DNA from: Cryptomeria japonica
Lineage: Eukaryota > Streptophyta > Pinopsida > Cupressales > Cupressaceae
Reading direction: 5' to 3'
DNA: 64,000 nucleotides
NCBI RefSeq assembly: GCF_030272615.1
Contig: NC_081414.1
Coordinates: 304,998,164 to 305,062,163, forward strand
Position numbers and translations under genes: made by a program. The notes under the pieces are model-generated. The model made no database searches. It saw only the letters and a program-made list of their open reading frames with translations, and was not told the DNA's origin. Each line of letters starts with the position of its first letter. The first letter of the stretch is position 1. Below are positions 34,801 to 46,169 of the stretch, one piece after another.

Positions 34801-35155
34801 CAGAGTTCAATTTGTTGATTGGTGAAGAGGTTGACAGGCAAGTTTTCTCATTATTCTCTATTGATAAGTTAATTGATATCCAGGTGAATCTAGATAATAT
34901 AGACTCGCTTCTAAATAATCATAAGAAATGTTACATGAACCTCAAAGGTTCTATGACCTGGGTCAAGGTCATCACAAGTCATACTAAAGGACCTAATTAG
35001 GAGTAGATGAAAGCGGTACTCCAAAAATTCGAGGATTTCATGAAACGGGATCATAATGGAGTGTCTTATGACACTTAGTAGTTTCCCATGTTAGATGTAA
35101 TTTTGAATAATACATTGACACTTGAAGCATCATTTTTGTATTTAGTTTTTGCATA
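31838..35155 (+). pseudogene. GL2 gene: ~1,100-codon protein, same family as the GL1 gene
   Basis: ATG at 31838 (MSEPSSNNKSMKF), 18 bases after a good 3' splice-site sequence (TTCACATTGTAG), so an upstream intron is possible. One frame runs to about 34800 with more than ten stops, then a shift to another frame to about 35155. Landmarks shared with GL1: FPIFTYIKIHCFDKELFMLP followed by RY near residue 275, VEDVWIDCRTE near 375, a Glu-rich then Ser/Thr/Pro-rich linker, TDYVIKKIDLGKK near 765, and a long helical tail. Longest intact part is 33236-34336 (366 codons). Function unknown; no catalytic motif seen. Conservation between two diverged copies argues it was once a real protein. Confidence 0.7.
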
Positions 35156-35242
35156 TAGGCAATGCATGAGTCCAAAGTCAATCAAGACTCTTCCTTGAAT
35201 TAGTCATAGTTTTTCCTAGATTTTCTCAGCACCTCTTTTATG

Positions 35243-35249
35243 TATATAT
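35243..35249 (+). promoter_or_regulatory. TATA-like element after the GL2 gene
   Basis: TATATAT about 85 bases before the first ACTTTGTG hairpin motif (35328). The position corresponds to the X TATA box relative to its homologous R/U5 sequence. Confidence 0.4.
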
Positions 35250-35319
35250 GAGTTTGCTTTTTGTAATACACATCTATTATCTTTAATCTTATGACAAAAC
35301 TTTGTTGAAGTGAATAATT

Positions 35320-35884
35320 GAGAAGTGAAACTTTGTGTTCATTCTTGTGATTTTGCAACTTGATGAAATAAGAAGAAAGCTTTTGGCATCCAGACTTTGT
35401 GTTGGATTCATTTGTGGTTTGTGGTGAGAGTGTTCTTATGTCACTTTTGTTATAAATTATTATCGTAATCAAGTGAAGGAAAATTGAGAATATTGTTAAA
35501 GTGTAGAGGCAATTGTTGATTTATGAACTTTGTGTCATATCTTGGCTATTGTTGTTAAAATAGGAGTAGGTGAGCTTTATATCAATTTGAAGACTTTGTA
35601 CTTCGTATTGATATTTTCTAGTTAAGATTAGCTTAAATATATTGAAGTGGTGTAATAAAAGTCTTTGTGCTTTACTACATTATCTTGGGAAAAAGAAGAT
35701 CGTGATTGGAAGACTTTGTGCTCTTATCGTTGTTTCTTAGAAAATTGTTATCATTAGCATAATCATAAACCTTGTTAAAGACTTTGTGCTTTATTTTGGT
35801 TTATTGGTTAACACATTGGGTTACAAAAGAAATTATCAAAAGAAAGGTTGATAAGAGAGCAGCAACTTCAAGACTTTGAGCTTG
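35320..35884 (+). repeat. hairpins with constant loop ACTTTGTG in GL2
   Basis: Motif at about 35328, 35390, 35524, 35590, 35660, 35719, 35777 and 35870, mostly 58-70 bases (or twice that) apart. Clear stems: 35776-35793 TAAAG/CTTTA, 35869-35884 CAAG/CTTG, 35658-35673 AAAG/CTTT with loop TCTTTGTG. Confidence 0.75.
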
Positions 35885-36434
35885 AGCACTCTTTCCCATC
35901 CCAAAGAAGCAACAGAGGACTTTCATCCCTTCATGAAAACTTTTCTTCTTTCCTTATCCATTTTTTTACTCATTCTTGCTTTTAAGAGTTAATTTGTAAC
36001 ATCAAGATTGTGAGAATTATCGTTGCTCTATGTTGTAAATTATTTCCTGAAGTAAGAGTAAAATAATAACATCTATCTTGAAAAAAGAAGATAGGATGAT
36101 GCACCATCCATGCTTAGAATAAATATTAAAGTTTGTATCTTGTTTTAATAGAATAGCGTAGATAGTTAAAGGGGAAGCCTCCCTTGAGAAGAATAGGAGG
36201 GATTATATCCCATGTTGCTATGTTTGAAATTATAATTTTGTAAGTTCACGTAGGTTACAAAATTTTCAACCAACAAAATATAAATTGAGATGACTTCTCA
36301 GAGACCAAAATGTGAACGAGAAAAATAGAATTTCACCTCAATCAACGTTCTTAGAGCACATGAACTACAAATTAGACAAAATCTGTAGGGGTTATCCCAT
36401 ATTTTCACCGGATGTAAAATCAGGGATAACAAAA

Positions 36435-36918
36435 TATAATTACTTTCAAATTATTAACAAATTTGGTAACTTTCTTATTAATAACTCTATTTAAGAGAAT
36501 TAAGACAAGTTTTGGTAACAACAATCTACAGGAAGAAGTACTTCATGATGACCTGTCTAAGAGTGCAAACTAAGTTTAGCCAAGAAGAAATAAAGGGAGT
36601 GAGATTTCAAAATGAATGAGGAATATTCAAGTAAGAGATGGTATTCAACCTCTTTAGGGAGGGAGAGAGAGATAGGGGAAATGATGATAGATAGAGGTAG
36701 AACAAGATAAAAATAGGGGAAAAGAATATAGAAGGGGGCAAAGGGGTAATTTAAAGCATACATTTGAGGAAGGGAATACCATTTTTTATTGGTTTCAAGG
36801 ACAAGGAGGGGACGAATTTGAAAAGAGTTAGATGTTAACATAAGAGAATCACGACATGACCCAAAGTGAAAAACATTCTTTAACTTACCTGTTAAGGTGT
36901 GGATTTCTCATTTCATTT
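36435..36918. other. no gene seen
   Basis: AT- and purine-rich DNA right of the last X fragment. Nothing recognised on either strand. Confidence 0.4.
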
Positions 36919-38011
36919 TGTAGCATTCTAAATTGTACTCCATTACAATTTTGTCCTTATTTGAGCCCTCACCCAGGCGTTCATCCTTGAGGCCTGATTG
37001 GAGCCCTGATTATACTCACCATGCATCAAACTCAATATTTTTCATCATCTACACTTTCTCTCCTATAATCTTGAATCCCTAATTGGCCAAGACTAGGGTG
37101 CCCATGGCCTAGTCATGCCAAGTAGGGCCCATTTTGGGGCCTCTTAATGGTAACTTGAAATGGGCGGGAACCTAGATCCCATGTCAGTTCATGTCAGAAA
37201 ATCAATTTGTTTTTTGACCAAGCATGTATAAATGGAGGTCTACCCCTCTCATTTTGACATCCACGAATCTGTTAATCATACATTCATATCAAGCATTCAT
37301 AATTTAAATTCAAGATCCCATGTGAAGAAGCAATCAATCTTATTTAAAGCATTAAAGAAAAAGTGAAGTCAAGATTCAAGCATTGGAGATGACATTCAAG
37401 TTCTATGTTTTATGAATTCTTTCTACATGAAACTGTAATTACTTGTGAAGACAAACAAAACTTCATAAAGAGATATAACATTAAATTTTAATACATTTCA
37501 ACATTTCCCTCAAGAGAAAATCATTTCCATTATAGTACTTCATTTACATTTCAATTTTATTTCATGGTTAATTCTAAAACTAGGGTTTGACCTAAGGAAA
37601 ATCCTTATTCCCAACCATTTTCCCAAATCTACTATGTGCAGGAATAGGTACATAGTTGTAATTTGCATGATTAATATTATTCGCAGAGACGAATATATTC
37701 TCTTTTAGATGGTGAAAAGTTTGGAGGACCAGAACGATGGGCATTCTGGTCCCAACAATTTAGGATGACCTTTTGGGAATAGATCCAAATAGTCACATAT
37801 TGCTCGGATCGAGGTTCGTGCCGCCATTTGACAACTGTAGCTCACAGTTTATGCATATTTGCTTCAATTTACACGTATGTACCCTAATTTCAACATCATT
37901 AATCAAATCAATTCAATTTAAAGGGAAAGAAGAGGGACATCTAAAAACCCTAGAATTTGATTATAATCTTAGTCTTTTAGGCTTAGATCTATCAAATTTC
38001 ATCTTTCCCTA
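36919..38011 (+). repeat. gypsy-type LTR fragment
   Basis: Begins TGTAGCATTCTAAATTG, has a TATA box (TATAAAT, 37227-37233) in GCATGTATAAATGGAGGTC, then CATTCATATCAAGCATTC, a phrase type shared with 20329-21086. No border or target duplication resolved. Its continuation is interrupted by the solo LTR at 38012 and resumes at 39627. Confidence 0.5.
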
Positions 38012-39621
38012 TGTTGGATTGTTGGCATTGACAAAACTGGTTAACCCAAAGAACCAATATATGTGCTAATATTTGTCATTGATGTCTAACACTTACCGGT
38101 GAAGTGGTATAGGGAAAGTGGTGTTCTTTCAGTAAGAAAAGGTGATGAATTACAAACACATGGAAACAACATTGGTAACGAATGATCAAAGTTTCAATCA
38201 GCTCAAGGAAAGATAGACTAATCCAACTGGTCTGTCATTCAGGAAGATTGGTCACTTTGATGATGATGAAGTCACAAAAGTTGACTCAGACAAGAAAACT
38301 TGAAGTTGTATGCAAACCAAAATCACATTGGCAAACAAGGGAAGAGACTTGATGCTAGCACAACAAACTGACAATCAAAGGATGAACCGGTAATATAGAA
38401 GTGTAGTGGTATATCAGTATGACAGAAGGAAGACAAGTGATCACCATAAATTTCAGAGTGGTGATCGGTTATTCAGTTATGGTGGTGAAAGATGAGTTGG
38501 TGAGCTTGTGTCTATGCCAAATCACTTGTTGGTAAGGTCAACTTCAGTTATCATGCAATCAAGCATAATTACCGATGGATTTGTTTGCACTTAATTGACT
38601 TAACACAACCCAAAAGTTACTATCTTTGGGAGATGCAATGGCAAAATTTGTTGAGCACTTGGTAGAATTGTTGTAAGGCATGCAAAGAAAGAGTGGGAGA
38701 TTTTTTAATTTGAAATCTTCTGAAATCCATGATTTCTTTGATTGAGGGAACACCTGAAAGTGTCGGCAGAAAATGTATAAAGTGTTCTTGAGTTCATTTA
38801 GAAAAAAAATTTATCGTGAAATTTGCAACAAGAAGATCTTGTTGAAGGTGATCCAAAGTGAAGAGCAGAGAGAAAATAAGTACTAAAAGGTATTAGCACA
38901 GTAGAGTTAGTTTGAGGTAGATCGGCAGAGTGCACAGCCGAAGGACAAAGAACCAGCAGAGTGGAGAGTTGAAGGTTAGAGGATCGACGGAGTGCAGTGC
39001 CGAGGGACAGGCGACCGACTGAGTGAAGAGCCCAAGGTGTAAGAAGAAAACTGGTGTTGTGCAGAGAAGACACAACCATTGTGGATGGAGTGTGATGCAT
39101 ATTGAGATCTGATCAAGCTATCAGTAGCTAATTCATCAGATCATCCATCTGTTCCTTTCTAACCACTGCAACATAAATCCCTTAACCGGGTGGACTTTCA
39201 CAAGTCCCTTTTGTAAAATCCCTTAACTAGGTGACATCTTAATTGATGTTCTTAAGTCCTTTAACCAGGATACCTTTAACAAGGTAAAGGCACTAACTGG
39301 CCTTGAACAAAATCCCTTAACCAGGTGGCACCTAATAGTGTCTCTGTAATCTCCTAACAAGGATGGCTCCTCACCAGGTGTACTTCAGAAGAGTACAAAT
39401 TTTGTGAGTTCCTACTCACACCATGGTTTTCTCCTATTTGGGTTTCCACGAGATAACTTCTTGGTGTCATTGTCAACTTTTCATGCTTGCATATTTTACT
39501 TCAATGATTAAGTATATTGTTGGATATTAGATGAATGCAGATTTAAGTTAAAAGTTTAATTGTGAAAATTTGATCAAGTGTTGATTCACCCCTCCCCTCT
39601 CAGCACCGGTTGGGACTAACA
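38012..39621 (+). mobile_element. solo copia-type LTR (TSD CCCTA)
   Basis: 1,610 bp from TGTTGGATTGTTGGC to GGTTGGGACTAACA; CCCTA lies at 38007-38011 and 39622-39626. It contains a ladder of CCTTAACC(G/A)GG-type repeats from 39176 to 39380, the motif TTTTCTCCTATTTGGG near 39430 and a C-rich run near 39590. No internal domain. Best-defined solo LTR in the window. Confidence 0.92.
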
Positions 39622-39720
39622 CCCTAATGTAATGGTTTCTAAACAAAAATTAGTGGTTTTACTACATCATTGGTTGAGACCCTAATTTTTCACCAATTAC
39701 ACATTTTTAGAAGTATTATG

Positions 39721-40744
39721 GGGCAAAAGCATGAAGTTGTGTCGCACTTGGGGCTAACTGGGGGTAGTTCTGTCTGGCCGAACTCAATCCAGCTAGACTA
39801 CCTCCCAGCCATGTGGTGCCCCATGTCGCTAGCGTGGCACCTAAATGGTGCCAAGAGTTAGGTCGAACTAAGATCAGCCGAACTAAGTTCTGTTGGACTA
39901 ATGGCTACATTATCCCAATTTTTGTGAGCACTTGAGCTTAGAATTTTTCAAAACAATCCAAAATAGTTTGGTCGGACTCACCTATGTGGCAGGTGATGTG
40001 GCAGCCAAATCACCTATTTTGTCTATATTTCTAAAACTTTTCACTTCTCCACAATTTTTCTTCATGCAGAATTTTTTTTAACAAAAATCCAAAAATACCC
40101 TTTTGTAGAGCTCGAAGTCACGAATCTAGACATATAATGTTTTTAGTATTTTGATTAATTTTAATATTTTTATTAATTAAACATTGTGAGTAGGTTTTTA
40201 AGTTCAAAAAGAAGATAATTAGAAATGAAAAAAAATATTTAATGATATTAAAAAAAAATATTTTTTACTAGATGAGATAATCCTCTCCAAAAGGTATTTT
40301 TTTTTTTATAATCTTAAATTTAGTAGACAAAAGGTGACACGGAATTAAAACCACCAAATTCAACTATGGTGGACTTTAAAATATTGTTACGAGAAAATAT
40401 ACATCAAAATTATTACTATTTTAACACTACATATATATGTCGTCTATTTGGAAAATTAAAAAAAAGGCTTGTTTTCATTTTGTTCGGTGACATCGACTAG
40501 AACCCCTGATTTTCAGCATTTTTCAACAATAAAAAAATTGTCTTTGAATATATAAAACAAATGTCAAATATTTTTTTTTTTAAATAACAGACATAAATTT
40601 CAAAAATATTTCTATATTTGATCAGTTTACATCATTTTGAAATTCAATCTAGAAATGTCACTTTTACGCAGTCGAAGTTAAACAATTTTATTTGCGATGG
40701 ACACTTCTGTTATAAAAGTGCGACACAACATTGTGCTTTTACCC
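39721..40744. mobile_element. 1.0-kb terminal-inverted-repeat element (MITE-like)
   Basis: 29-base ends at 39721-39749 and 40716-40744 are inverted copies, 25 of 29 matching by eye, both beginning GGG(C/T)AAAAGCA and ending GTTGTGTCGCACTT. TATG precedes the left end (39717-39720) and follows the right (40745-40748). No transposase frame inside. The inner part near the left end is GC-rich with repeated CCGAACTAAG and GTCGAACT words. Superfamily not assigned: a 4-bp duplication is not diagnostic. Confidence 0.75.
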
Positions 40745-40748
40745 TATG

Positions 40749-41640
40749 TTGCAGATATTACAAATTTATCTAAGAAAGTAGGAATTCTTTTTTAGAATTC
40801 CAAGAGATCACTATGTCTATGTCACCTCCTTGCATATGCAAACACTTAAAGTCCATTATTAAACACCAAGTATATATGTCGATATATGTGGCACTCTTAT
40901 GTTTGGAAAAGTCAAATCGTGTATAATATCTAGTTACATGGTCTCTGTTCCAACTATTATTAGTGATTGCAAGGTAGAGAACAAAACAACTTCTTAAATA
41001 TCTTATTCTCCTCCAATTTAAGTTGTATGCAATGTAAAGTTGTTTTGCATCTTTCACACTCTTTCTCTCATATAGGTTAAGCCATGTTTAAAGCTATCTG
41101 GTAAAAGATTCATATATTTAGAGTTATTTGTTTGTTTATTGGTGAATATCTTCCTTGTGATCATGATGTGATTTTTTTTACCAAGTTCATATTCTCTTAA
41201 ATCATATGCGTTTAGATCTATATTCTTAAAATATTTGTGATAATGCATATCTAGTGATATTTTATTGCTATATATCTTTAAAACAATATGTGACAAAGAT
41301 TCTGCTCAAGGCTGAGTCTTCTAAGACACCAAGGTAGTCCAAGGAATTTGATTAAATAGTTCAACTTGCAATATATTCTCATGGATAATGAATAGTTATT
41401 TTGGAGAAAGAGAAATTTAAGCAATTGAAAATTAAATTTAAAAGTATATTGTAGCATAGTAGTTTTCAAATAACAATATTATTAAAGGTTATCATATCAA
41501 TTCATAAGGAAAAAAATTAAATGATTAAAGATGACAATTATTTAAAAGTTATGAATTATTAGATATAAATATTTTTTAGTATTTTATAAAGTCTAGAGTG
41601 GTACCAAAGTATATATATATGTAAAGAAAGATTACATTTT
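40749..41640. other. AT-rich DNA, no gene seen
   Basis: Stops in all frames on both strands. No repeat border or motif recognised. Confidence 0.5.
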
Positions 41641-41705
41641 AGTTGTAGAGGGAGAACAACAAGGTCCTAATGGCCTCAATGATCCCCTTATGATCTCTCA
41701 ATCTG

Positions 41706-42007
41706 TTAAGGAGGGAACATGATCCCATTTATAAATGTTGTGTACTCATATGTTTCCAAATTATTCCTACTTAAGCCATCCCCGAGGACCTTGATAGTAT
41801 CAAAATTTGCAATTGTTTTTGGCAATTCCCCCACACTAAATGCATCTAACACCAATCCTTTGAAGGTAGTAGGGTTCAATTCCTTCAATTCATCCACAAA
41901 AAGCTCCCAAAGCGAGGGAACAACCATTCACCTAATAACTCTTTCTGTGGCCTCATGATATCCAATTATTGTGGCCACGTTGTAGACAAAACATTCAAGC
42001 AGAGCAA
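41706..42007 (-). pseudogene. unrecognised ORF fragment split by the 3.7-kb insertion
   Basis: Minus-strand frame with IIGYHEATERVIR, a stop, then VVPSLWELFVDELKELNP and FSVGELPKTIANFDTIKVLG, ending FINGIMFPP at 41706. It reads like a soluble protein segment rich in Leu and Asp/Glu. Its upstream end meets the insertion at 42008; after removing the insertion the frame continues a few codons (YHSHNVALLECF) across 45742. I do not recognise the family. It could be host gene debris or another retroelement ORF. Confidence 0.45.
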
Positions 42008-45000
42008 TGTAGTGCCCCTCCCCGATTCATCTTGTCTTGTGTGCATTAATAGATCATATTGATATAGCTTAGTTTACTTTATGATGATTTGATGGTATCT
42101 AATTGTGTACTAACCCTAATTCATGATTATATTGGATACAATGATGTTTATGATAGTGCTTGATTGTTGTGACTATCTTCTAAGTGTATTCGTGATAGAG
42201 ACAATGTCATATCACTCATTGCGACTAGAATATGATGTTGTGATTCTCTTCACTTGCCTATGTATTTGCGTTATATATATTACCTATGTTGTTGTATATG
42301 TATTGGTGATGACAGGTTTATAGGTACCAGACATTGACTCCACTGGCTTCACAGGTCTAAGCGTGTCTTTATTCCAATGGCAAGTTGATCGGAGATGACA
42401 TGAAAATCCATTCTACACTCTAGGTTTAAGTTGATTACCCTTGTCAGTTTAGAGTCTTGGTGTGAGTTGTTGTTTAGAGTCAAGTGGTATCTTGAGTTAT
42501 TCTATGTTGGATTGCTTTGTAGTGTTATGATTATTTATTAATTAAATTATTAATTAATTAATTTATTTATATAGTTTAATAATGTTAAATTAATTTAATA
42601 GATTTACATAGTTTATAATAAAAAATAAAAAAAATAGTTGATATAAATATTTAATATTTATGTGTGATTATTAATTAAATTATAAATTAATTAATTGGTT
42701 TATATAATTTATTAATATTAAATTAAATTAGTGGATGGCATTAATATTTAAATATAATTGCCGATTTAATTATTGAAGGTTATTATTTATTAATGTTATT
42801 TTGTGGATCATAATATTTGGCATTTATAATTATGCATGAAATATTATTTATTTACTATTATATTTTATATGTATGTGGGAGATATTAATGGCATTGAGTT
42901 TAAATAATTATTGGCCGAAGCATTTATATGTATCCGTACATTTAATTATTTGCTTATTATTTTATTTATTTATTTATTTATTTATCCATTTATTTATTGT
43001 TGGGTTATTTATTACTTATTTAATTATTTATTTGTTTATTTTATTGTTTATTATCTATCTTTTTATGTATTGGTTATTTATTTGTTATTATTTCTTTACT
43101 TACCCCTTGTTACGATTGGCCCTCTTGGGAGTTGTGGTTGTCAAGATATTATTATTTAATTGCTTATTTATTTATTTTTATATATTATTTTGTGGTTTAA
43201 TAATTATTGGGCATTTGATTTATTTATTTTATATTAGCCCTTTCTATTTTATTTATTGGTTAATGAGATTATTTATTATTTATTATTGTTTATTTTTCCT
43301 ACCCATTTATTTATTTATTATTTATCTCACCTACCCTCTCTCCCATTGTTCGTTGTGAGTTTGCAGATTGTAATAATATTATTTTATATTATTGTTGTTT
43401 TAATTTTCGAGATGGTTGATAAGAAATATATTATTTTGGTTTAATTATTTATCTATTATTTAATTATTTAACCTACCTACCATATTTTATTATTGGTTGA
43501 GATATTTGGGTAAGTTAAATAATATTATTTTATATTGTTCTACCTCAATATTTGGCATGGTGGGTATGAGATATTATATTTTGGATTATTTTGATTGGTT
43601 GGAGAAGTTGTATAGTTTTTGGATCAATTTCTATTTATTGGGAGATTTGAGTTTATTGTGTGTATGGCTTGGTTGGAGAATTTTTTGAGAATTGTTCATT
43701 TGGCTTTTGGAGGTTGGCTTGGATTTGCTTGAGGTTGTGATTTTTGTTGGTGGATTGAAGATTTGGCTTGTCCCTTATGCATCAATTTTGCATTCCATAA
43801 CTTCTATTTTCCAAGTTGGGGATTTTAAATCCTTCTTATGCAATTTGATTTGAAAAGATTGTATTCTTCATGTCTGTGAAAAAATATATGTTTAATGTAT
43901 TCGCTGAGATTTTATTCTTGATTTTGGTAATTGGAAATTTTGGTATTTAGACTCTCGTTCTTGTGCATTGTCATGAATGAGTCTATCCCTATGATGTTGT
44001 AAGCTTGATTTATTGATTTGAGATGATTGATTTCACTATTGGACTGAGCAAGATGAGAAATACCTTGATGTTATTCTTTGGGCTCATGTTGAATATTTTT
44101 TATAATGAGATTCTTGATGTTTAAGGATTATTGGTTGCCTTTGTAAGGTTGTGATATTGGCATATGTTGTTCACATTCTTGGAGATTATTATTTGATGTA
44201 TAACCTTGGTTATCTGGGTTATGATGCATTTGAGAACCTGTGTTCTTGTATTTGAGTATGTTATTACCCTAAGGTCTAGGTGCATGATTAGGGAGAGTGG
44301 GCTTTCATGAGTCTGTCGAGGTCACGAGGAATAGATTGGTAGAATTCCTTGTGTTGTGGAGTCGGGGTTTAGACCATTTGGATAGCTCATTGGAGATTTT
44401 CCATTGTAATTGATAAGTGACAACATAATAATTAATATTAGGTGGGTTGGGTAGAGTAACTCATCTAAGAAAGATAAAAATTGAGTTTTGCGGTGCTCAT
44501 CTCATGGATCCGAAACTAGAGTGAGATGGAAGATCTGGTACCCAGGTAAACTGAACTCCCTTGATTTCCTCAAAGGTTGAGACAGTTTCGTATTTGTATC
44601 CTATGTCGTAGCATGTGATGACACTCTTTCCCTACATGTTGATCCTAGTTCCTTATGCTTGTATTGTGGTGCCTCTAGATGTTCTGTATGGTGGATTATG
44701 TCATGATTGTGGTCTTGGAGTTCTTTCATCTCTTTGGTAGCTAGGTGTCAGCCTAGATCTAGAGTGTGAGTGGGATCTTGTGTCATCTCCTAGCACGGGG
44801 GGTGGTTCCTTATGGTTCCTCATGGTCGGGTGGTTTGATGCCTTCTTCCATTGGGATGTTCTTCATTGGATGTTCTTGTGCATGGATGTCAATTCATATC
44901 TTATCTTCATGTAGATGGATTCGTGGAATATATTCTATGTAGTGGAATTGAGATTGTGTATCTTGTATCATGAGGAAGCCGTAATTATAAAGGAATAATA

Positions 45001-45736
45001 TGTAACAGTATCTTGAAAATATATGTAATAGGAATTGTAGTGGATTGAGATATTTATGTATTGTAACATAACATGGTTGCTGAATTCATTGTAAATTACT
45101 ATGTTGTAAAAGGATATTCATTATGGATGTAATTATATATTGAAAGAAACTATATGAATGTTTAAATGGAAATGATGTTATTCTTGGTTCATGGATATCT
45201 CTAGAATATGAATAAGAATGAGTAGCTTGTAGGATGTATGGTTATACTTAAGGAAATGAACTATATTGCGTTAGTTGATGCCTAATTGATAATTTATGAT
45301 AACATGACATGTTAGAAGGTTTGGAAAGGGATTAGGAACATTTGGTTTGGTATTTTAAAATGAATCAAATGGATAATGGGATATGATAGGATATGCATTT
45401 GTTGAATAATGATTCTCATGTTAAGAAGGAAATTAATCGATTAGGAAATGGATGTAATGAAGGTTGAATAGTATCATAGATGGAGATGTGTTTATGTGTT
45501 GGAGTTCTTTACGTGATGGCGTTGAAGTACCCTAGGAAATGGTAGATATTGTGATGTATTCCGCTTGCATAATTATAATGTTAAAGATATTTTATATAAT
45601 CTTGTAGATGTTAATTAATGCCTTTGATGTAATAATAGTTTATTGTGTTGTGTTAGTAGATGTTTTAAAAAAATTATTATCTCTAGTTGTATGTTAGTTG
45701 GTTGTATTTATCTAGGGTATTTTGGCAGGCATTACA
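42008..45736 (-). mobile_element. 3.7-kb LTR-type insertion, probably a solo LTR (TSD AGCAA)
   Basis: Ends TGTAGTGCC ... GGCATTACA, inverted at 8 of 9 positions; AGCAA flanks both sides (42003-42007 and 45737-45741). Read on the minus strand it starts TGTAATGCCTGCCAAAATACCC-like, as gypsy LTRs do. No coding region. 42900-43450 is a TTTA/TATT-rich stretch with a run of TTTA units near 42960. Length is large for an LTR, but no terminal repeat was seen inside. A large non-coding derivative is the alternative. Confidence 0.7.
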
Positions 45737-46169
45737 AGCAACGTTATGGGAGTGGTAGACCTACAAATTATTTTAGCTAATAATGTTCCTGACCACATTC
45801 ATCTCCACATAACCTTCTAACACAAAGAGCTCCTTGATATTTTACTCAACCAAACCTTGTTTGCAACTGCATTTACATTTGGGTATGGAAATAAACTCAA
45901 AAAAACCCACCATCATAATCAACCAAGCCAAGCACCAGTTTGATAACATTCTAACTCTAGGCCATATTTATAGGCACAAGTTGCCCATTATCCCATCTGT
46001 CCATCATCCCGAAGAATGCCAAAGAAGATATGTGAGATCATCCATCCCAATCTCGCAGAATAGAATGATGTCATTGAATGTACTTTGCACTTATCCCTCC
46101 ACCTCATGATTTCAATTAAGACTATTCTAGGCCCTCACATCACAGCTAATAATATATCTCACTCTGATC

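Larger units (their letters stand above)
30302..36275 (+). mobile_element. GL2: giant LTR-like insertion with palindrome array and internal gene
   Basis: Begins TGTTGTCGTC and ends ACAAAATTTTCAACCAACA, ends like those of GL1. It interrupts a unit present uninterrupted at 27665-27680 and 28020, so insertion is clear. Flanks are GAATG (30297-30301) and AAATA (36276-36280), a possible 5-bp duplication with two transitions. No gag-pol and no terminal repeat inside 5,974 bp. Order: array B, ~1,100-codon gene, TATA-like TATATAT (35243-35249), eight ACTTTGTG-type motifs, end. The last third matches the R/U5 of X. Confidence 0.75.
21087..36434 (-). mobile_element. X: minus-strand gypsy-type element with a palindrome array in its LTR, carrying GL1 and GL2
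   Basis: Composite. Minus-strand pieces at 36434-36276, 30301-30020, 30010-28640 (gag), 28291-26459 and 21536-21087 belong together once GL1 and GL2 are removed. The 30301-30020 part repeats 27670-27340, as two LTR copies flanking gag would. Order within the LTR is palindrome array, TATA box (26681-26686), then hairpins with loop ACTTTGTG/ACTTTGAG. The R/U5 part matches GL2 at 35300-35900. Pol is absent. Outer borders of X are not resolved. Confidence 0.65.

Noticed and set aside
42873-43358. 161-codon plus-strand frame, very hydrophobic
   Set aside because: It is a reading of the TTTA/TATT-rich stretch (Leu/Ile/Phe/Tyr runs); low complexity, no homologue-like pattern.
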